NCBI GenBank assembly: GCA_033239005.1
Contig: BSQZ01000034.1
Span: 2,297,501 to 2,361,500, forward strand
Source: Lamellibrachia satsuma
Lineage: Eukaryota > Annelida > Polychaeta > Sabellida > Siboglinidae
Direction: 5' to 3'
Length of the DNA stretch: 64,000 nt
Shown here: in pieces, positions 51,489 to 60,849 of the stretch
How positions within the stretch are numbered: the first letter of the stretch is position 1
Layout: the number at the start of each line of letters is the position of its first letter
Translations under genes and position numbers: made by a program
The notes under the pieces: model-generated
Told to the model about the DNA's origin: nothing
The model's input: only the letters and a program-made list of their open reading frames with translations
The model's database searches: none

Positions 51489-54400
51489 CTGCAACCAGTT
51501 AATTTTAAGATAGGTTATTCTGTATGAAAAATTGTCTGTATATTCAGAGCTAAGACTTGGAGAAAACAACTGTACATGTTTCTTAGAGGAATAGAAAGCC
51601 AAAGAATGTACACAATAATACTAACTCTTCATCACTGGACTCCTCATCATTGGCCTCTTCTGCAGCATCCAGAATAGAGAGGTCAGATGGTTTGTAGTCA
51701 ATGGATGGCTTTAATGGTGACAACAACATGGAGGGAGAGGGCAATGGTGGCTCAGCTAATGGGACATCACCGCCTGGAGTCTTCTTGGGTGCGGAAATTA
51801 GACAAGGTGGCTCAAGTTGAATGTCGACAAATATATCATCCAAGCTGTACTGTGTCCCTGCGTCACATGTCACCACTATGTCTGTCTGAATCTCTGGAAT
51901 GTAGAATAATCATTAATGAAAAAGCAAAGTTCATAATAATTATGTATGTTTGGTGACATACAGACTACGCGATGAAGATAAATTAGTAATAATGCTGAGA
52001 GAAATACAATTATGGTCTATTTTTTTATTTTTGATGGAGAAATTAATTTTGTATGGTATATTAAAGTACTAATAATTATGCTAGTGAAGACAGACATATT
52101 AGACACAATTCCCTACAAATATCAATGATGTTTTTATTCACATTTCCACTGTCTAAAGCTTCATATATTAGGCACTGTCTGATTTTTAATAGACTTCTCT
52201 GGTTTTTGGTCTGCAGGTAGTATAAATCTACCGCAGTGGTTACATGGCATTCACAAACCATATATCTATATGATATATTGGGGATCTCACCTGACTCGAG
52301 CTCCCTCCCTAAAATTGTATGCCATAAGGTGTGAAAATTTTGAACAGTTAGCTTGAAAATTGTAGATCTTGGGTCATCTCGCCCATGTTAATTTTCCTGC
52401 CCTTTCAGCCTGCCACTATAAATGTGTAATTTTTTTAATAGTAGTTGTGACATAGTCACTTGTCGGTTCGATTAGTTTAGTTACCCACCACATGATGGCG
52501 GCACCCAGGGTAATGTAATGTAATTTAAAGAATATAGTTAGTGAACTATTATTGCTATGATTATTTGTCCTGTAATTAGTTGTATTTACTGTGACAGGGG
52601 TCACGCGTGGTCAGTGGAAGGGGCCCTGCCCCAGTGGGCCAGATGTGATTCTACAGTTAATGACAACTCTGTTTTGGTAAGTTCCTAAATGATGTTTTCT
52701 ACCTTATTTAGCAATGTTTTCAAATTATAATTGTATCATAATGTGTGATAGAGAATTGTCCATCTGTTTATGTCAAGGCATTTCCTTTATCAGTTATAAT
52801 TACTTAGTGGTGACTTTGATTACTAATGTGTGGAAGATCAGGAATAAGTGGTCGTTGGACTTTAGGGAAGAATGCCCAACAGGGCTTAATGAGATTTTGA
52901 CCACTTGCTGTCAGTAGCTTGTAAATGTACAGAACCCTTTAGAAAGTTAAGTTTTGATCATGTTTAGTGGTGCTACTGTTATAGTTAATATATGTTATAA
53001 GATGTGATGGACATGGTGCAAGCATAAATTGTGCATGTACGCAGGTATTATGTAACTGTCCCCACAGTTAAGCCAATATCAGTTTGGTACCCTCTCTCCC
53101 TTTGAAGTTACATTGATTAATTGCTCTAGAAGGTGGCTGGGAGAGGGTTGATCTTGAGTATTCCCCAGAGACCTGTAAGTTGAGTAGTGTCCAAGACTTG
53201 CTTGTAAACAACAGTGGAATGACAGCTAGGCCAGTCGGGGCATGCATATGTGAAATTGACAACATTGTTGACTGTTGAATTTATTATATTAAGGGTGTTT
53301 TACATGTAAAGTACTAGTATTACATTAATGCCTACAAGTATGATTATATATTAGTACTGAATAAGATAACAGGTATTTTATAGACAATATTGTGAACAAC
53401 ACCAATGTTTTGGAACTATGGTACTTAACAGATGCTGATGTGTCATCTTACACTGGACACTATGATATGCAAATAGCTTACTTGTTTGATTTGTATTTGT
53501 ACAGGCGAACGCCCACTCCTGATTGTGGCTAGTCATCTTTTAAGTCGTCTTTCAAGTCTTAACGCTCTTGCTTTTGGTTGTATTTTGAATTTTGCGGTTG
53601 ACATTTTATACTTTGATGAGGTACCGAAGTTAGATCAGTAGTGCAAATTGTGCAAGGACTGAGAAACTTGGTTTTGTATAATTTTAGTAGTTAAACTGTA
53701 ATAAACGCAATTTTATCTTCAAATTTGCCTTACAGTGGTCTATTCTTAATTTAGGCATAAGCTTACCACCCACAGCCTACACAGGTAAAAAAATTCGCAA
53801 TTGAATTGTTGCACAATCATTCTGATATTTGACAGATGCTGCATCATTTTCGATATATGCCAAAAATATAGTAGTACATCTACATTGTACATTCCCAATT
53901 TATTGCCAATGTCAAGGAGATGTTTGGGGGTAAAACATCCTAATATAATCAGCTAATAACATATATCAATGAACTGATTGGACAATTATCGATTGCCATT
54001 AAAAAAATCCTCGTCAGTCTCAAGTTGTTATACTCCAAACAGCCCAATCTTGGGCTAATCAAGTAGGCCTACTTGGCAAGTGCCACACTATGAAATCTAG
54101 AGCTAAACACCAAACTTATATTGATTTCTTCCCTACATATCGTTACAGTTTAACAGCAATTAAAAGTCTAGATCTATCGTGGACTTCACCACTACTGTCA
54201 CTGGTCACGACATGGGGAGGGCTCGCCAGCCATGGGAATGATTATATCTTCAGTAAACCACTTCAGGATTAACTTGATATGGGGTAGCTAAGTTTAGGGT
54301 TGCATACCTTCATTTCCTTGTGCCCAAGCACTTATAAGCACTGCACACAACATGAAATTGGTATTGATATGTGGTGAATAGACATTTTGGAAAGGAAACA

Positions 54401-56056
54401 GTTATTTTTGATATTGAAAATTGCATATTGTAGATTTTTAGCTTACCACAAGCTCTTTCATACTATTTTAACATATGAACAATTAAAAAATTGTGTTGAT
54501 TAACAATTAAATGTCATATTAATATCAAATTGCGCAAAACATCAGCTTGTGTATATCAAATGTTATAGTACAAAACTAAAATGTACATTTATTTGACATT
54601 TTCTATATTGAGTAGATCGGTTAAACAGTTTAAATAGTAACTGTATTAAAACATGCAATGATCTTGTTGACTAGATGGAGTTAATAAAATATATATAATC
54701 ATATAACATCACAGTCTGACATCGACAATTTTCTAAGTCAAACACACACAAAACATGGGGCAGGCTAGCAACCATTTTTATTTATTTATTTATTTAAAAA
54801 AATTGCAAATTATGAAATTATAATAAGTTTGTTATAACAAACTAAAAGTGTCATCCAAATTACCTGTAATGATATTATCTACAATTAAGCTAACAACAAC
54901 GACAAAAACATAAATATATCAATATTCTATAACCGTGTTTGTGACCATGACTTCCATTTATTTCGGGGCTGACCACATTATAAAAATGTATTGGTGGTCA
55001 TGTTAACGTTTTGTTTGATAAGAAAACATAACCATCAAAAATTCTTATTTTTTACAGCAACTGCCATATCATCTCATTGAAATGCTGACCAAGTTTTGTC
55101 AAAATCGCATACCTCCAGCTCTATTAAAACGCCCCAACGTGCGATGCCCATAAATTTTAATAAAGCCATAAAGCCATGCATTCATGCGCCCACGTGGTCC
55201 ACAGTGGAAAAATTCAAATGAAACCCTCCGCCTGTTACACTCTAAAAAAATGCACCATTTCAAAGCCAATAGCTTCTACAAACAAACTTGTGAACATGTC
55301 TGTTCAATTGCACTAATGTCACATCATATATACAGATTGTTTTAATTCACATATCACAATTTAATACACTATATATTTTCGTGTGAAACAATAAACAGGA
55401 AGGTCAACTGTGGTCTCACCCCTTCAGCAGGCGAGCGAGAGTCGGATAAGCGAGACTAATGCAGCACATGTCCGAGCCAGTTACGGCGGTGTCGCATATA
55501 GGGGTCAGACCACTGTTGACCTTCCTATTTACTGTTTCACGAATGTAGGGCACGTGAAATTGTGAAATGTGAACTTAATAAATTCATATTATGTGACATG
55601 AGTGCATTTTAAAAGAGCCGGATGTATGTGATTTTGATAAAAGTTGGTGAGCATGTCAATGAGATTATGGCAGTTGCTACACGTTTTTATCGGAATTTTT
55701 GATGGTCAGGTTTTCTTATAATCAGACAAAACGTTAACATGGCCACCAATGCAATTCTCTACTGTGGTCTAACTCCTATATAGGTAGCTTCGTGATATTG
55801 ACGAAACTGCTGATGCGCCGTGGAATGCGGCCACTACTCTAAGTTGCTGGTATATCGACATGCCGTCTAGCTTAAATTGTTCCCGTTCCCCTTCCCCTTT
55901 CTCATCCCCTTTCGTGTAGCACAATTACAGCGTGGCTCGGTGCTTAATTCGAATTAATATAGACGTTGAAATTGTGATTGCGTAAGCAGGCCTACCTGTT
56001 GGAGGGGCGCCTTTAGGCTGCACCGTGCTGGTGGATGGGGCGCCGTTAGGCTGCAT
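51348..56056 (-). CDS. Unidentified small acidic protein, complete three-exon gene (157 aa)
   Basis: Coding exons: 55996-56056, 51622-51893 and 51348-51488, total 474 bases. The ATG is preceded in frame by a TAA seven codons upstream. Phases agree: exon 1 leaves one base, which with AG of exon 2 makes Glu21, and exon 2 to exon 3 is phase 0. The protein has a QPNGAP/QPKGAP repeat at 4-19, a hydrophobic/acidic motif YSLDDIFVDIQLEPP (about 36-50), a Pro-rich middle, an acidic serine cluster EEANDEESSDEEL (about 99-111) and a helical C-terminus (VILEEELLHKNVLQDVKRL) ending in three cysteines. No transmembrane segment or signal peptide is visible. The composition suggests a nuclear or cytosolic adaptor or transcriptional regulator, which is inference. 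I do not recognise the family. Confidence 0.72.
51622..51893 (-). CDS. Small acidic protein gene, exon 2
   Basis: Acceptor CTACATTCCAG, donor TTA/GTATTA (weak). Two leading bases and 90 codons, including GTQYSLDDIFVDIQLEP and the acidic serine cluster at its end. Confidence 0.75.
51894..55995. other. Intron 1 of the small acidic protein gene
   Basis: This 4.1-kb stretch contains the large palindromic element (54955-55795) near its 5' end and otherwise AT-rich DNA. I found no further exon. A plus-strand ORF at 54090-54272 is too short to support. Confidence 0.55.
54955..55795. mobile_element. Large imperfect palindrome (foldback element)
   Basis: The left arm (54955-55145 and 55300-55430) is the reverse complement of the right arm (55495-55795). 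Matching blocks include tggtggtcatgttaacgttt against tggtggccatgttaacgttt, and aggaaggtcaac against its complement. The left arm has about 150 bp with no partner (about 55146-55300). The loop (55430-55495) is GC-richer. No ORF. It looks like a foldback transposon or a MITE with very long inverted repeats. Confidence 0.85.
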
Positions 56057-56100
56057 CGTGCTGCTGGATTGGCGCCGTTAGACTCCACCGTGCTGTTGGA
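55980..56100. repeat. Short tandem repeat overlapping the first coding exon
   Basis: A ggcgcc-ttaggctgcaccgtgctg unit of about 36 bp occurs three times (last copy most diverged). The two distal units encode the repeated QPNGAPSTSTV and QPKGAPPT of the small acidic protein. The third lies upstream of its ATG. Confidence 0.8.
55996..56056 (-). CDS. Small acidic protein gene, exon 1 (start)
   Basis: Twenty codons plus one base, MQPNGAPSTSTVQPKGAP then PT, with donor CAACAG/GTAGGC. The phase fits exon 2 exactly. The start context (AGCACGATGC) is weak. Confidence 0.65.
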
Positions 56101-57479
56101 GGGAGGATTCTAATCCCCGCCTTCGTTTTATATATTATTGTGTAAAATATCTATCTATCAAGTGTTTTTGCACACTATCACTTGGCGTTAGGCCTAGAAC
56201 ACAATATTGTGGTACCTTAATTAATTGCTTAGGTGACACTTAATTGTGACTTTTGCACTATATATTGTATAAACGAAATACATGTAGCATATGTTAGTGC
56301 GGGTTTTACGTATGATGGTAAGTCCAGACGGAGATTGCTTTGCATATACTTGTACATTTAATTAATTTCGGTACAACCAGCCATGCATGCATGCACTCAC
56401 CACGTACTATATGTGAGGGTCCGGTAATCCAATAAATGTATTCATGAATTGCAATGTTAACAACCTAGCTGCTACTGCTTTGTTTTGCTGGCGTGAATTG
56501 AACAGACAGCAGCGCAGGAACGTAAAATATACATTGAACGTTGACGTGTGTATAACCCTACGGTTACGCTGTCAGTGATTGGTGATCGCCAGTATAGGCC
56601 TACCGCGGGTGGTACTCACATATTATATGTGATCTGTTTACCGCCGTGTAGCACCACCGTCGTGTCGAAGGCACCACAACTGCGATCGGTGTACGTACCA
56701 CTATACGTTCGACAGCGGGGAAAACTCATTCTGAGTAAAACTGAGCACGCATAGGAATTCAAGGTTGTGGTCCCGACAGTAGACCCGACCTCGTGAACCA
56801 TTATTTGCAATGGAAATGATAACTTCAAACGTTACAATAAAAAACATCATGCACGCCATACAAATTAAGTTTTTGTTCAACTTCAAGGAACATCCACCGA
56901 CTCGTGTTCATGACGTAGGCCCTATCTCAAAAACATGGCCTAATTCATGTAAGTCGACATATTTCTAAGCGACACATTTTCAGGATGCGAGGTTTCTTAG
57001 TGCAATTAAGTGTGTCCGATGACGTCATGCGGAAATTCCACGGTAGGTTTCGTACGTTGTTTACTCGAAAACAACTTTTAGAAATTGTATTGTCTATATA
57101 GTACGTCGATCTGTGAAATATAATCGGTGTGCTTTGTGAAGAGTGTTTCATTTTCTGTGAGTATCTGCCTAGTTGCATATCCCTCCCACGCTCCTACTAT
57201 ATCCGCTAAACGTCTTTTTTAAACGCCTATCCGGCGAATATAATTATAAGAGGCACCCCGCATACCATTTGCGCACGGTGAGCCATAAACAAAGCTACTT
57301 GGTTACGCCAGCTGCATGTGTGCAAAGAAAGCTGTTATTGAGCAGTTTAGACATATCTTATCATCATAGCTAACACATCTGTGTGTGCCACTATTATAAA
57401 CGTTAGGTTTAAACATTTACGTAGTTTCTAAATTAAACTGCGTGACGCTAGCAGATATTAATAGACTACGTGAAACGTG

Positions 57480-57600
57480 ACGTAAATAGTTCTGTGCGCG
57501 CGTTTAATTGGCTAACTTTCGTCACGTGCCAGAACAGCTCTCTGCCATTGGATAACTAAGTGGTGAGAAAGACGGTTCCAGCGAAAGACTGCGAAGAGTT
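57480..57600 (+). promoter_or_regulatory. Candidate promoter of the PNRC-like gene
   Basis: Two inverted CCAAT boxes (ATTGG at 57507-57511 and 57547-57551) flank an E-box CACGTG (57523-57528), in a GC-richer stretch just upstream of the presumed 5' leader. No TATA box is evident. Confidence 0.45.
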
Positions 57601-57607
57601 TGTTGGA

Positions 57608-57682
57608 ATGAGCGTTAGATTACGCTGTGGACAGTTGGTTTCGGTGCTGATTTTGATTTTGAACATAACCTTGTATACGTGA
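57608..57682 (+). CDS. Upstream ORF 1 in the PNRC-like leader (24 aa)
   Basis: ATG AGC GTT opens a 24-codon frame with a leucine/isoleucine-rich end (VLILILNITLYT). It precedes the main ORF by about 350 bases. It may lower initiation at the main start; whether it is translated is unknown. Confidence 0.3.
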   Translation: MSVRLRCGQLVSVLILILNITLYT

Positions 57683-57783
57683 ATCACTGTAGTGATTACA
57701 AGGGACGTCTTGGTGTGTATACTCGTAACATCCTGTTTGGTTTTGTGAAAAATCGAAGCGGATTTACCAAGCGTAATTTGTTG

Positions 57784-57921
57784 ATGCCGACGCCATCTTT
57801 AGGGAATCGAGCAGTAAACAAAAGCGACTTGGTGCCCACCGTACGGACGTCTTCTCGACTGTGTGAATCATCGATCAGTTGTGATCGTATTTCAAAGAAC
57901 AGTTTGTCGTTTATGGATTAG
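57784..57921 (+). CDS. Upstream ORF 2 in the PNRC-like leader (45 aa)
   Basis: ATG CCG ACG starts a 45-codon frame (MPTPSLGNRAVNKSDLV ... SLSFMD) that ends 115 bases before the main ATG, in another frame. The same frame is open further upstream without an ATG. No homology is recognised. Confidence 0.3.
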   Translation: MPTPSLGNRAVNKSDLVPTVRTSSRLCESSISCDRISKNSLSFMD

Positions 57922-58036
57922 AATATATAAGTAGTTAAACTGATTTGAAGTCAAATCGGACTTTGGCATTTGTACAATAGCAACATTGATCGGTCACCTC
58001 CGACTGACGTCAGAAGCCCGTGTGCAAAAGGCATCG

Positions 58037-58684
58037 ATGTGTAAGCATCCGATAGACACTACGCCAAAGTTGGGCAGATCAATGCAAAACTCAAGTCAAC
58101 AAGGGGCGAGACAGCTATTGGCAGCAATGGCAAACCCACGTCGTTCGGGCGTCAATGCTAATTTAGCCAGCGATGGTGACAGTGCACAGAATTCTCGTGT
58201 GCAGGCGCAGTTCGACGTTCAGTCTATGGTAAAAAGGCCGAGGTGCACCGACAGTTTGGATGCCCAGAACAACAACTGCTGCGTTACGGGTAGTAGCCCT
58301 ACCCATCACCCAAAGAAAACCCTGACGAAGGGTGTGACATATGAAGTGTGGACAGCTGAACATTTTAACATGCTGAACAACAATGTTAAACCGCAGGTGG
58401 TAATCCGACAGACTACTGCCAGCAGTCCGAAAACTGCTGAACAGTATTTGAAGTCGCTGCCTCACAAAGGCCGTGGCCGAATGGGCCGTAAATCACCCAG
58501 CAAATCGCCTGTTCAGAAATCGTCTCCTGCGTACGCTGGCGCGAAGTTCAGCGAGCCACCATCGCCTAATGTGCTGCCGAAACCACCAGTGCATTGGATG
58601 AACGCTGAATCCAATTCTGGGTTATGGAACAACTGTGCGGAGATCACAAATGTTCTGAAGGTTATGCTCAAAGTTCAGTCATAG
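58037..58684 (+). CDS. PNRC2-like: Proline-rich nuclear receptor coactivator (PNRC) homologue, 215 aa
   Basis: PNRC1 and PNRC2 are nuclear proteins that bind nuclear receptors through a C-terminal SH3-binding motif; PNRC2 also links UPF1 to the decapping factor DCP1A in mRNA decay. Here YAGAKFSEPPSPNVLPKPP (residues 166-184) followed by HW (186-187) is an almost exact copy of the family signature. The C-terminus NVLKVMLKVQS matches the LKTLLKVQ ending of human PNRC2. The rest is Ser/Gln/Lys-rich and likely disordered, with a basic GRGRMGRKSPSK stretch before the motif. The first in-frame ATG (58037) is used; the frame is open a little upstream without an ATG. The CDS is in one exon. It is longer than human PNRC2 (about 139 aa), and PNRC1 is an alternative orthologue. 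Confidence 0.92.
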   Translation: MCKHPIDTTPKLGRSMQNSSQQGARQLLAAMANPRRSGVNANLASDGDSAQNSRVQAQFDVQSMVKRPRCTDSLDAQNNNCCVTGSSPTHHPKKTLTKGVTYEVWTAEHFNMLNNNVKPQVVIRQTTASSPKTAEQYLKSLPHKGRGRMGRKSPSKSPVQKSSPAYAGAKFSEPPSPNVLPKPPVHWMNAESNSGLWNNCAEITNVLKVMLKVQS

Positions 58685-59492
58685 TGACGAGTTGCACTTG
58701 GTTGCACTGATCAGTATTTGTATTGATGTTGGAGACTGTGCCAATTTGACCACTTAATTTTGATGATGCACCGATTTGGGTGTCAGCTGAGCATTTTTTA
58801 TGTATGCATTCCAGTTTACGAGGTGCTTTACAACACATCGATAATGCTGTTAAGCAGTAGTGGACTTTGTAAGGCATATCGTTTTTGTTTATCATGTTGA
58901 CATTGTTTTCTAATAATATGTATTCATCTGTATTGTATCTATATTTGTACTGCCATGTGAATATTCTGGTATGCACTTTCTGGATTTTAACCTCTGTGTT
59001 CTTTATCTACTTGACAAAATTTTCCATATGGATTTTTTATTTCCGGTTTGTCTTGTGCAATAGTATAAGTCAGCAGCAGTAGCAATGCAGCCAATTCCTG
59101 GCTTCAGCAATTTCATTAGTTGTAGGTTCTCCAAGCAGCTCGGATGAATATTTGTGCAGATTCTAGTCAGAACTCTAGTTTTGTAACTGTACATAATATT
59201 TTTTATTCTTAGATGTGGCCGTCGGTCTTCAGAAGCTATTTTTATATAGTTGGTTGTGAGCAGTATATGATGAGGTCTATTTGTTAGGTCTGCTAAGTCA
59301 CAGTTTGCTATATTGTGACATAATCATTGGTTTAGCACAAATAATCACTTCTTGGTCTTTCCAAATTTGCAGCATTTTTACTAACCAGTTGAGGAATTTA
59401 GTTATGTTTGTTCACTAAAATTGTTAGTTTATTGATGTCTATTAGATAAGGCAAAATTGTTTTATGGATCTCAAAATCTAGGTGTCATAGAT
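58685..59492. other. Presumed 3' UTR and downstream flank of the PNRC-like gene
   Basis: T-rich, AT-rich DNA with no ORF of interest. I could not identify a canonical poly(A) signal with confidence. It ends at the A-run border of the inverted element copy 2. Confidence 0.4.
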
Positions 59493-60840
59493 TTTTTTTT
59501 AACTTTGAGCAAAGCCAAATGAAGTCTGTACACACAAGTGAAATGACAGTTGAAGTAACAGAAGCCATACTAAGAGACATTGTGCATGATGTGGCTAACT
59601 GTCAACGCGATTGTTACTGACCATTGTAACCATGGAAGTTACTTCATTGGACGTTCACTGCCAGAAATCTGTGGCCAACAGGTGGATTGATATATGTTTT
59701 AATGCGTGTGTATCCGTTCTGATTGACTGAATGGAAAGACAGTGCAACAGTGAAGGAGTGTCGTCTCAAGCCGGGACTGATGATGTTGAATAAATGAGTG
59801 CTAGACTGATCTCCACTGACAATTGTGTGTATGCCACAGGTGGGCATGCTCACACAACACTCGTGTGAAGTAACGAACGCAAGATGCTTGTGACGGCGAA
59901 AGTTCACTGTTGCAGATGGTATGCTGATGTGCACACTTATGAACTGGTTTGCAAAAAACACGATTCGTGAACGTTGATCGACAACCGCGTCATGATACTG
60001 AGCGAGTGATTAATATATATCATGGACAATTCCCTGGACATTTAATGTGAACGTTGGCGCTTGCCGAAGATGTTGTTGATGTGTTCAGTAGAGCTGACCA
60101 CAACTGACGTACGCCTGACCAAGTACGAAGAAGACCGATGGCCGGACAGACGAGCTGCCTGGACGACCTAGACGTAGATGCTTCCTACTACTGCTGCCTT
60201 CCAAGACCTGTCACCCCTTTCCCCCTCCCCCGGGTCCTTTTTAGGGCCCACCAATCCTCCTCATGAAACACGAAACACGAAAGTGTGAGGCTGCAAAGCC
60301 ATGGTGTGCATCAGTGTGTGTGTTGTATTGGTGTATTGTGTTGCTGTGGGGGTATTGTGACTTGTTGTGTTGCTGTCAGTGTATTGTGATGTGTTGTTCT
60401 CAGTGTTTGTGATGTGATGTGTTGCTCTCAGTGTTTGTGATGTGTTGTGTTGCTGTCAGTGTTTGTGATCTGTTATGCTGCTGTCAGTGTTTGTGATGTG
60501 TTGTGTTGCTCTCAGTGTTTGTGATCTGTTATGCTGCTGTCAGTGTTTGTGATGTGTTGTGTTGCTCTCAGTGTATTGTGAATGTATTGCGATGTGTTGC
60601 TGTCAGTGTATTGTGTTTTTGTTGCTGTCAGTGTTATGTGTTGTATAGCTGTCAGTGTATTGTGATGTGTTTTTGTTGCTGTCAGTGTCATGTGTTGTGT
60701 TGCTGTCAGTATATTGTGATGTGTTGCTGTCAGTGTATTGTGATGTGTTGCTGTCAGTGTATTGTGATGTGTTTGTGTTGCTGTCAGTGTATTGTGATGT
60801 GTTTGTGTTGCTGTCAGTGTATTGCTATGTGTTACGATGT
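59493..60840 (-). mobile_element. Element made of minisatellite, ORF and A-run, copy 2 (inverted)
   Basis: The reverse complement matches copy 1 nearly base for base from the A-run (about 59490) through the ORF and GC-rich block to about 60300. It then continues into an expanded minisatellite (60300-60845; tgctgtcagtgtattgtgat units), about twice as long as in copy 1. Differences are a 15-bp indel near 59830, a 1-bp indel near 59955 and a few substitutions. Confidence 0.78.
59644..59961 (-). CDS. Unidentified ORF of the bracketing element, copy 2 (105 aa)
   Basis: Same C-terminal 100 residues as the copy 1 ORF, with five extra codons (CGIHT) after CVSMPT. A 1-bp indel near 59955 breaks the frame upstream, so the copy 1 N-terminus is not available here. 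Function unknown. Confidence 0.3.
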   Translation of the reverse strand: MFFANQFISVHISIPSATVNFRRHKHLAFVTSHECCVSMPTCGIHTIVSGDQSSTHLFNIISPGLRRHSFTVALSFHSVNQNGYTRIKTYINPPVGHRFLAVNVQ

Positions 60841-60845
60841 GGTGA
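60300..60845. repeat. Minisatellite of copy 2 (tgctgtcagtgtattgtgat units)
   Basis: More than 20 variant units of about 20-28 bp: a (c/g)tcagtgt(a/t)ttgtga core with gtgttgtgttgct spacers. The frames over it are CCCQCIVM artefacts. The same array, shorter and inverted, starts copy 1. Confidence 0.92.
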
Positions 60846-60849
60846 GTTT

